Source: Bacteroidales bacterium M6 (lineage in GTDB: Bacteria > Bacteroidota > Bacteroidia > Bacteroidales > Muribaculaceae). From it: 10,700 bases of DNA. Below the pieces are notes generated by a model, which saw only the letters and a program-made list of their open reading frames with translations, searched no databases and was not told where the DNA came from. Position numbers and translations under genes: made by a program. Shown piece by piece: positions 1 to 5,890 of this stretch; within the stretch, counting starts at the first letter, position 1; every line of letters begins with the position of its first letter. The stretch is from NCBI GenBank assembly GCA_001689485.1, contig LUJQ01000043.1, forward strand, positions 1 through 10,700, written 5' to 3'.

Positions 1-83
1 GGCGCTCTGTGTTGCCCGGACTTTCCTCAGGCGGCGTTATGTGTGTAACCCGCCGGCGACGGACCATCCGGCTGCCTCTAAAT
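1..83 (-). ncRNA. rnpB: RNase P RNA, 5' part (runs off the left edge)
   Basis: This is the catalytic RNA of ribonuclease P, which removes the 5' leader from precursor tRNAs. The minus strand at 28-14 reads GAGGAAAGTCCGGGC, the near-universal conserved block (CR-I, 5' strand of helix P4) of bacterial RNase P RNA. Just before it, 54-30 folds into a hairpin (GGCGG/CCGCC and GTTA/TAAC with one bulged C), in the place expected for helix P3. Only the first 80 or so bases are here; a full RNA of this class is usually 350-400 nt, so the partner strand of P4 and the 3' end lie beyond position 1. The 5' end is set a few bases after the TAAATTTG box at 96-89 and is approximate. The gene is transcribed divergently from the methyltransferase gene. 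Confidence 0.92.
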
Positions 84-88
84 TTCTG

Positions 89-96
89 CAAATTTA
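89..96 (-). promoter_or_regulatory. -7 promoter box for rnpB
   Basis: The minus strand reads TAAATTTG, an exact match to the Bacteroidota primary-sigma -7 consensus TAnnTTTG. It lies a few bases upstream of where RNase P RNA should begin. No clear -33 TTTG/TTG element is visible at the usual distance, although a TTTT run lies further upstream. Confidence 0.75.
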
Positions 97-138
97 CGAA
101 TTTTTGTCGGAAAACAGCGCGTTGTCACGGAATTTTAC

Positions 139-146
139 TATATTTG
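139..146 (+). promoter_or_regulatory. -7 promoter box for the methyltransferase/radA operon
   Basis: TATATTTG matches TAnnTTTG exactly. It ends only four bases before the ATG at 151, so transcription should start at or within a few bases of the start codon, giving a leaderless or very short-leader mRNA. A GTTG at 121-124 is a possible but closely spaced -33 element. It is divergent to the rnpB promoter about 45 bases away. Confidence 0.7.
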
Positions 147-150
147 CAAT

Positions 151-954
151 ATGAGAATTACCGCTTCGCAGCGAAAAATGATTGCCTCTCTATCCTCGGC
201 GCGATGCCGCCGTGAAGAGCGGCTTTTTGTGGCCGAGGGAATACGGTGCCTCAGTGAGTTGCTGCCGGCGTTCCGCCCGCGCCATATCGTGGCCACGTCG
301 GAATGGCTCGAAAGCCACTCCGGAGCGCTTGACATGCTCCTCGGAGGAAAAACTCCCGACAGTCTGTTGCTGGTGGCCCGCAATGACGAGATGGAAAGGA
401 TGTCGTCGATGGCCACCCCCCAGGGTGTGCTGGCGGTCTTCGAGATGCCGGTGCGTCCCGACGGTGTGCCCCAGGTCGGGGAAAACGAGCTTGTGATTGC
501 GCTCGACCGCATCCAGGATCCTGGCAATCTTGGCACCATAATCCGCGTCGCCGACTGGTTTGGCGTGAAGACGATACTCGCCTCACGGGAGACTGTCGAC
601 GCGTTCAACCCCAAGGTGCTGCAATCCACGATGGGGGCCCTTGCGCGGGTCAATGTCTGCTATTGCGACCTTGTGGATGCCCTTCGCGGCATCACAGCAA
701 AAGGAGTCCCTGTCTACGGCACATTCCTTGACGGCGGCAACATATATGCTGCCGACCTCAGCCGGGGCGGGGTAGTGGTGATGGGCAACGAAGGCAACGG
801 AATCTCGCCCGAAGTCGCCGATGCCATAACGAATCGGATAAAGATACCCTCCTATCCTGCAGGGTGCGACACGGTGGAGTCATTGAATGTGGCCGCCGCC
901 ACAGCCGTGACCGTCGCCGAATTCCGCCGGCAGGAATCATGCAGACAATCCTAA
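151..954 (+). CDS. TrmH/SpoU-family RNA 2'-O-methyltransferase
   Basis: A 267-residue cytoplasmic enzyme of the SPOUT superfamily, predicted to transfer a methyl group from S-adenosylmethionine to a ribose 2'-OH in rRNA or tRNA. The N-terminal substrate-binding domain shows the typical RREERLFVAEG stretch (residues 20-30). The three SpoU motifs of the knotted catalytic domain are present: motif 1 DPGNLGTIIR (123-132, with the family Asn and Arg), motif 2 VVMGNEGNGI (209-218), and motif 3 around 232-253 with IPSYPAGCDTVESLNVAAA. The length is normal for the family. The ATG at 151 is chosen because a promoter box ends four bases earlier. radA follows after 13 bases, so the two are probably co-transcribed. 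The exact RNA target (for example 23S rRNA, as for RlmB-like enzymes) cannot be told from sequence alone. Confidence 0.93.
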   Translation: MRITASQRKMIASLSSARCRREERLFVAEGIRCLSELLPAFRPRHIVATSEWLESHSGALDMLLGGKTPDSLLLVARNDEMERMSSMATPQGVLAVFEMPVRPDGVPQVGENELVIALDRIQDPGNLGTIIRVADWFGVKTILASRETVDAFNPKVLQSTMGALARVNVCYCDLVDALRGITAKGVPVYGTFLDGGNIYAADLSRGGVVVMGNEGNGISPEVADAITNRIKIPSYPAGCDTVESLNVAAATAVTVAEFRRQESCRQS

Positions 955-967
955 TCCCCGGTGAAAT

Positions 968-2344
968 ATGGCAAAACTCAAAGAAAAGACCCTGTGGTTC
1001 TGCTCGGAATGCGGCAATGACTTCCCCAAATGGGAGGGGCGTTGCCCATCGTGTGGCGCGTGGGGCACACTTGTCGAGGAGAAGGTGAAGACCACCTCGA
1101 AAGGTAGCCTGAAAGCCCCGTTGGGAGTCACACCGAAATCCTCCCCGAAGAGGGTGTCTGAGATAGAGACCGCCGACGAGCCGCGCATACATATGCCCAG
1201 CGAGGAGCTCAACCGGGTGCTTGGCGGAGGACTCGTCCCCGGCTCGATGGTGCTGATTGGCGGCGAGCCGGGAATCGGCAAGTCTACGCTTGTCTTGCAG
1301 AACATACTGTCGATCAAGTCGCGGCGCATGCTGTATGTCTCAGGTGAGGAGAGCGCAACGCAGATAAAACTGCGGGCCGATCGCATAGGCCGCATGAGCG
1401 ACAACTGCTATGTGGTCACCGAGACCTCGCTTGAGTCAATCTTCACCCACATCGACCAGATACAGCCCCAGCTGCTTATTGTCGACTCCATACAGACCAT
1501 CGCGTCGGATGAGATAGAGTCGTCGGCAGGGAGCGTGAGCCAGGTCAGGGAGTGTGCTTCCAGGCTGCTGCGTTACGCCAAACAGTCGGGTGTGCCGGTG
1601 ATGCTCATCGGGCATATCAACAAAGAGGGCTCGCTGGCCGGGCCCAAGGTGCTGGAGCATATCGTCGACGCGGTGCTGCAGTTTGAGGGTGACCGCCAAT
1701 ATATGTACCGCATCCTCCGCGCAGTCAAGAACCGTTTCGGCAACACCTCCGAGCTTGGCATATATGAGATGTGCCAGCGCGGTCTGCGAGAGGTGACCAA
1801 CCCGTCAGAGATGCTGATTTCCCAGCATGACGGAGAGCAACTGTCGGGATGTGCCATCGGCGTGACCCTCGAGGGGATACGCCCTTTCCTGATTGAGGCG
1901 CAGGCGCTGGTCAGCACCGCCGCCTACGGTACCCCGCAGCGGTCGGTGACCGGCTTCGATTCCAAGCGGATGAACATGCTGCTGGCCGTCCTTGAGAAGC
2001 GGGTCGGCTTCAAGCTCGCCCAAAAAGATGTGTTCCTCAACATCGCCGGAGGCCTGAAAGTCGCCGATCCAGCCCTTGACCTGGCTGTCATCGCCGCCAT
2101 ACTTTCCTCTAATGTCGACATGGCGGTCCCCCAGGGTGTCTGCCTCAGCGGCGAGGTGGGCCTGAGCGGAGAGATTCGCCCTGTCACACGTATGGAGCAG
2201 CGGGTCCGCGAGGCCGAGAAACTCGGTATGAAGACCATCCTGATTCCCCGTGGCTCGCTCAAGGGGGTCGACACGTCGCGCCTGGCCATAGAGGTGGTGG
2301 AGGTGGCCAAGGTTGAGGAGGCTTTCCGCCGTCTTTTCGCGTGA
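968..2344 (+). CDS. radA: DNA repair protein RadA
   Basis: RadA (Sms) is a RecA-like, DnaB-like ATPase that helps process recombination intermediates and extend strand exchange during DNA repair. The 458-residue protein has the full family layout. It has an N-terminal C4 zinc finger (Cys12, Cys15, Cys26, Cys29), and a RecA-type ATPase core with Walker A GEPGIGKST (99-107) and Walker B LLIVDS (169-174). The RadA signature KNRFG is at 254-258. A C-terminal Lon-protease-like domain (about 280-458, including the GGLKVADPALDLA stretch near 361-373) serves as a scaffold and is not a working protease in this family. The length matches known RadA proteins and no part is missing. It starts 13 bases after the methyltransferase gene, consistent with an operon. 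No Shine-Dalgarno sequence is seen, as is usual in Bacteroidota. Confidence 0.97.
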   Translation: MAKLKEKTLWFCSECGNDFPKWEGRCPSCGAWGTLVEEKVKTTSKGSLKAPLGVTPKSSPKRVSEIETADEPRIHMPSEELNRVLGGGLVPGSMVLIGGEPGIGKSTLVLQNILSIKSRRMLYVSGEESATQIKLRADRIGRMSDNCYVVTETSLESIFTHIDQIQPQLLIVDSIQTIASDEIESSAGSVSQVRECASRLLRYAKQSGVPVMLIGHINKEGSLAGPKVLEHIVDAVLQFEGDRQYMYRILRAVKNRFGNTSELGIYEMCQRGLREVTNPSEMLISQHDGEQLSGCAIGVTLEGIRPFLIEAQALVSTAAYGTPQRSVTGFDSKRMNMLLAVLEKRVGFKLAQKDVFLNIAGGLKVADPALDLAVIAAILSSNVDMAVPQGVCLSGEVGLSGEIRPVTRMEQRVREAEKLGMKTILIPRGSLKGVDTSRLAIEVVEVAKVEEAFRRLFA

Positions 2345-2366
2345 TTTCACCCCCGGTCTGCAATAA

Positions 2367-2405
2367 GGATGAAAAAAATATCATCCGAATGCAACCATCT
2401 GGATG
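2367..2405 (+). repeat. Competing short hairpins in the radA-M16 intergenic region
   Basis: GGATGA (2367-2372) and TCATCC (2381-2386) form a perfect 6-bp stem with an A-rich loop. A second copy of GGATGAAAAA lies at 2401-2410 (first copy 2367-2376), so CATCC at 2382-2386 could pair with either copy. This sits in the 161-base gap between radA and the protease gene. There is no T-run after the stem, so it is not a standard terminator. No TAnnTTTG box is visible in this gap, and the promoter of the protease gene is not located. Confidence 0.4.
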
Positions 2406-2505
2406 AAAAACGCGTCTAAACAGACAGGTGCCGTCAGGGCGCAAGGCCCAGGCCCCAGTAATTGACAAAGCAAAGAAATATATTCATCATACAGATTTCT
2501 TGACA

Positions 2506-5343
2506 ATGAAAAAAATCTTTTCCCGGCTCCTGTTCGTGCTGATCGGAGTCATCGCATTCTCGACGCAGGTACGCGCCCAGATGCCGACAGATCCCCTGCC
2601 CCTCGATCCGCAGGTGAGAAAGGGTGTGCTTCCCAACGGCCTTACCTACTACATCCGTCACAACGAGACCCCTAAGGGACAGGCCGACTTCTACATCGCC
2701 CAGAAAGTAGGCTCGATTCTCGAGAACGACGAGCAGAGAGGTCTTGCCCACTTCCTGGAGCACATGTGCTTCAACGGCACAGAGAATTTCCCCGGCAACG
2801 AGCTGGTGACATGGCTTGAGACCAAGGGTGTGAAGTTCGGCCAGAACCTCAACGCCTACACCTCCATCGACGAGACCGTCTACAACATCTCGAATGTGCC
2901 CACCGCGAGCATCGCCGTGCAGGACTCCTGCCTGCTGATTCTCCACGACTGGGCCGACGGCCTGCTGCTCCTTCCCGAGGAAATCGACAAGGAGCGCGGT
3001 GTGATCCATGAGGAGTGGCGTTCGCGCAATGTCGGCCAGCAGCGTCTTATGGAGCAGATGGCTCCCGCGATGTATCCCGGCTCCAAGTATGGCTACCGTC
3101 TGCCGATCGGCACCATGGAGGTGGTAGACAACTTCGCTCCCCAGGTCCTCCGCGACTATTACGAGGCCTGGTACCGTCCTGACCAGCAGGGTATCGTGGT
3201 TGTCGGAGACATCGACGTTGACCGCATCGAAAACAAAATCAAGGAGCTGTTCTCGCCCATCAAGATGCCTGAGAACGCCCCCGAACGCGTCTATGAGCCT
3301 GTCCCCGACACTGAAGGCACCATCATAGCCATCGGCACAGACCCCGAGATGCCCAACTCGCGTGCCACCATATACTTCAAGAACGATGTGCTTCCCCGCG
3401 AGCTCCGCGGCACCATGGCATACTGGCTCCAGGATTATATCTGCGATATGCTCACCGCCATGCTCAACAACCGTCTTGGGGAAATCTCATCGACTCCCGA
3501 TTCCCCCTTCGCCGCCGCAGGTTCTTACTATGGCAACTATTTCCTCTCTGACACAAAGGACGCGTTGACCCTCGCGGCCATCGGCAAGGGTGACGACATC
3601 CTCCCCGGTCTGGCTTCGGTTTACCGTGAGCTGCTCCGCGCCGAGCGTGGCGGCTTCACAGTGTCTGAATATGACCGTGCCCGCAGCGAATATCTCTCAA
3701 GGCTCGAGAAGGCCTACAACAACCGTGAGAAGGCCGAGTCTTCGAGCTATGTCAACACCTATGTGCGCAACTTCATCGACAACACCCCCGCTACCGGTAT
3801 CGAGATGAAATACCAGACCCTCAACATGCTCCTTCCCCAGCTGCCGGTTGATCTGGTCAACGCCACCATCAAGGAACTTATCTCAGACAACAACCGCGTT
3901 GTCACCGTGATGCTTCCCGAGAAAGATGGCATCAAGGTCCCCACCGAGGAGGCCGTGCGCCAGATGATGGCGGCTGTCGACACCGAGGATATTCCCGCTT
4001 TTGTCGACGAGGTCAAGGATGAGCCCCTTATCGCCAACCTTCCCGCCCCCGGCAAGGTTGTGGCCACACAGGAGCTTCCCCAGTGGGGCGCTACCGAGTG
4101 GACCCTCTCCAACGGCGCCAAAGTTGTAGTTAAGAAGACCGACTTCAAGGCTGACGAAATCCTGCTCGATGCCCAGGCCCTCGGCGGAACATCAGTTTAC
4201 CCCGACACATACGCCAACACCCTCATCTTCCTCCCCGAGGGTCTCGGCCAGTATGGTCTGGGCACCTACACCTACAAGGACATCCAGAAATACCTCCAGG
4301 GCAAACAGTGCCACGTCTACTTCCAGTTTGACGACTACTGCCGCGACATCTCAGGCTCCACTACTCCCAAAGACCTGAAGACCATGATGGAGCTGCTTTA
4401 CAGCCACTTCACTCAGTTCAACATGTCTGCCGACGAGTTCCAGGCCACAAAGAACATGCTGACCGGTTTCCTCCACAACCAGGAGACCAACCCCCAGTAT
4501 ATCTTCTCGCGTGACCTTCGCAAGGCCCTCTATGACAATCCCCGCAAGGCTGCCCTCACCGTTGAGGCTGTCGAGGCCGCTTCACTTGACCAGGTGAACC
4601 AGATCGTCAAGGACATGACCGCCAACGCCGCAGACTACACCTTCTTCTTCGTCGGCAATGTCGACATGGACGAGCTCAAGACCCTCTGCGAGCAGTACAT
4701 CGCAACCCTCCCCGGCGATGCCGCCGCCGCCTCCAAGGCTCCCGCAATCGATGGCTCGCTCGGCCTCAAGAAGGATGGTGACAAGATGACCTCGTTCACC
4801 ACCCAGATGCAGACCCCGCAGACATTTGTCGCTGTGCTTGAGTTTGCAGATATGCCTTATACCGCCAAAGACCGTGCGCTGTCAGACATCGCCGGCCAGG
4901 TTATGACCGAACGCCTCCTCAAGAAGGTGCGCGAAGACATGGGCGCCGTATACTCCATCTGGGCCTCAGGCGCCATGAGTCGCCAGAGTGTTCCCAACAC
5001 GGTGATCCAGTCGGTGTTCCCGATGAAGCCAGAGATGAAAGAGCAGGTGCTCGACATCATCGCCCAGGAGTTCAAGAACATGGAGTCTGACGTGACTGCC
5101 GAGGAGCTTGCAAAGGCCGTCGAGTTCGAGGTCAAGGAGGCCACCGAGGCCAAGGAGAAGAACAACGCATGGCTCAGCACTATGGCTGCCACCGCCCTCA
5201 ACGGCGTTGATGTCTTCAACGGCAACGTGGAGCTTCTCCAGTCTCTGACCCCCGCCGATGTGCAGGATTTCATGAAGCGTATTAACGCCAACGGCACTTA
5301 CCGCATCGTAATCCTCGACCCCGAGGCTGCCGCTGCTGAATAA
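2506..5343 (+). CDS. Exported M16 (pitrilysin/PqqL-type) zinc metalloprotease
   Basis: A 945-residue peptidase expected in the periplasm or at the envelope, degrading peptides or unfolded proteins. Residues 1-24 form a signal peptide (MKK start, hydrophobic core at about 8-18, cleavage after VRA24). The N-terminal catalytic M16 domain carries HFLEH (82-86), the inverted zinc motif HxxEH, with the third zinc ligand Glu163 exactly 76 residues later (ERGVIHEE). The second half repeats the M16 fold without HxxEH, as expected for the non-catalytic half. It keeps the Arg809/Tyr816 pair (VREDMGAVYS) that helps bind substrate in this family. The frame stays open upstream to 2428, but the ATG at 2506 is chosen because it begins the signal peptide. 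No cysteine lipobox or sorting tail is seen. Codon choice (AAC, AAG, ATC) is more biased than in radA, hinting at strong expression. The natural substrate is unknown. Confidence 0.95.
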   Translation: MKKIFSRLLFVLIGVIAFSTQVRAQMPTDPLPLDPQVRKGVLPNGLTYYIRHNETPKGQADFYIAQKVGSILENDEQRGLAHFLEHMCFNGTENFPGNELVTWLETKGVKFGQNLNAYTSIDETVYNISNVPTASIAVQDSCLLILHDWADGLLLLPEEIDKERGVIHEEWRSRNVGQQRLMEQMAPAMYPGSKYGYRLPIGTMEVVDNFAPQVLRDYYEAWYRPDQQGIVVVGDIDVDRIENKIKELFSPIKMPENAPERVYEPVPDTEGTIIAIGTDPEMPNSRATIYFKNDVLPRELRGTMAYWLQDYICDMLTAMLNNRLGEISSTPDSPFAAAGSYYGNYFLSDTKDALTLAAIGKGDDILPGLASVYRELLRAERGGFTVSEYDRARSEYLSRLEKAYNNREKAESSSYVNTYVRNFIDNTPATGIEMKYQTLNMLLPQLPVDLVNATIKELISDNNRVVTVMLPEKDGIKVPTEEAVRQMMAAVDTEDIPAFVDEVKDEPLIANLPAPGKVVATQELPQWGATEWTLSNGAKVVVKKTDFKADEILLDAQALGGTSVYPDTYANTLIFLPEGLGQYGLGTYTYKDIQKYLQGKQCHVYFQFDDYCRDISGSTTPKDLKTMMELLYSHFTQFNMSADEFQATKNMLTGFLHNQETNPQYIFSRDLRKALYDNPRKAALTVEAVEAASLDQVNQIVKDMTANAADYTFFFVGNVDMDELKTLCEQYIATLPGDAAAASKAPAIDGSLGLKKDGDKMTSFTTQMQTPQTFVAVLEFADMPYTAKDRALSDIAGQVMTERLLKKVREDMGAVYSIWASGAMSRQSVPNTVIQSVFPMKPEMKEQVLDIIAQEFKNMESDVTAEELAKAVEFEVKEATEAKEKNNAWLSTMAATALNGVDVFNGNVELLQSLTPADVQDFMKRINANGTYRIVILDPEAAAAE

Positions 5344-5370
5344 TCCCGACCTTACCACCTTTTGATACCA

Positions 5371-5410
5371 CAGCGGTCACATCGCCCGGCGATGTGACCG
5401 CTGTCTGTTT
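5371..5410 (+). terminator. Strong intrinsic terminator after the M16 gene
   Basis: CAGCGGTCACATCGC (5371-5385) and its exact reverse complement (5389-5403) form a perfect 15-bp stem with a 3-base loop, followed by the T-rich TCTGTTT. It lies 28 bases after the protease stop codon. It should end the protease transcript and separate it from the downstream amylase region. Confidence 0.85.
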
Positions 5411-5555
5411 AGCCAGGCGTAGTTCGCGCAAGACTATTCCATGACAAATTATCAGTGTACGGCAAAAAAATGTTTAATAGACTGTTTTGAAAGGTTTTAG
5501 GGTAAGATTTCTATGTGTGGTTAGCCCTCGAATCCGTAGGATTCATTAACTATTA

Positions 5556-5593
5556 GCCGGGGGGTGGCGGCCGACAGGCCGGTACCCCCCGGT
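5556..5593 (+). repeat. GC-rich long hairpin
   Basis: CCGGGGGGT (5557-5565) pairs perfectly with ACCCCCCGG (5584-5592), and a G-T closing pair can extend it by one. Inside, CGGCC (5568-5572) pairs with GGCCG (5577-5581) around a GACA tetraloop, with a 2x2 internal loop between the stems. It stands out sharply in AT-rich surroundings and has no T-run after it, so it is not a normal terminator. A structural RNA element or a mobile-element end are both possible. Confidence 0.7.
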
Positions 5594-5609
5594 AAATACA
5601 CTAGGCGTG

Positions 5610-5630
5610 AGATTCTGAAAGAATCTTTTA
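5610..5630 (+). repeat. Weak terminator-like hairpin
   Basis: AGATTCT (5610-5616) pairs with AGAATCT (5620-5626) around a GAA loop and is followed at once by TTTTA. The stem is AT-rich and so weak for a terminator. Its right arm can pair instead with TAAAAGATT at 5662-5670. Confidence 0.4.
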
Positions 5631-5790
5631 TAAGTGTTGCCTTTAAACGAGGTTATCTATCTAAAAGATTTATTACTGTCCACTAAAACGTTTTGGGCTG
5701 ATGAAAAATTAGGGCTGTCATCAGATGGCTGGAGTTTGAAAAAACGGATAAAATTGATTAAATTTGCGGAGTGTTTCAAAATACCGTGGA

Positions 5791-5829
5791 AGCTGTCAAT
5801 ACGCCATGAAAGATTTTTATTGACAGGCT
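5791..5829 (+). repeat. Inverted repeat upstream of the amylase
   Basis: CTGTCAATA (5793-5801) and TATTGACAG (5818-5826) are perfect reverse complements separated by 16 bases. If one G is bulged, the stem extends to AGC/GCT at 5791-5829. It could be a hairpin in the transcript or a binding site for a dimeric regulator. It lies about 60-100 bases before the amylase start codon. Confidence 0.4.
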
Positions 5830-5838
5830 GTCATTGAA

Positions 5839-5862
5839 TCAGGCAGGATGCCTGAAGTTTTT
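5839..5862 (+). terminator. Terminator-like hairpin just before the amylase gene
   Basis: TCAGGCA (5839-5845) pairs perfectly with TGCCTGA (5849-5855) around a GGA loop, followed by AGTTTTTAA. A hairpin with a T-run ending about 30 bases before the amylase ATG could end an upstream small RNA, or act as an attenuator in the amylase leader. The stem is short, so its strength is uncertain. Confidence 0.5.
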
Positions 5863-5890
5863 AATCTATCTTACTTACACCCTTTTCATC

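Larger units (their letters stand above)
5411..5838. other. AT-rich, hairpin-dense stretch without a convincing gene
   Basis: About 480 bases separate the M16 terminator from the amylase start. The stretch is clearly richer in A and T than its neighbours. I see no homology to a known protein and no exact TAnnTTTG box. It does hold many inverted repeats: GAATCC/GGATTC (5530-5544), a GC-rich hairpin (5557-5592), AGATTCT/AGAATCT (5610-5626), AATCTTTTA/TAAAAGATT (5622-5670), CTGATGA/TCATCAG (5698-5724) and CTGTCAATA/TATTGACAG (5793-5826). GGCTGTCAT also occurs twice (5713-5721 and 5826-5834). It may be a long 5' leader of the amylase, a small structured RNA, or the decayed remains of a mobile element. 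I cannot decide between these. Confidence 0.5.

Noticed and set aside
9..215. 68-residue plus-strand reading frame at the left edge
   Set aside because: It runs antisense through the RNase P RNA and overlaps the start of the methyltransferase in another frame; nothing protein-like is seen.
1805..2350. 181-residue minus-strand reading frame opposite radA
   Set aside because: It is a shadow of the radA coding sequence, with low-complexity composition and no domain.
5634..5837. 67-residue reading frame with a GTG start in the gap before the amylase
   Set aside because: It has no recognisable domain, no promoter or binding site before it, and it crosses several inverted repeats. It could at most be a fragment of a decayed gene.
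5411..5838. Insertion sequence or other intact mobile element in the AT-rich gap
   Set aside because: I find no transposase, no matching terminal inverted repeats at the ends of the block and no target duplication; only a decayed remnant remains possible.
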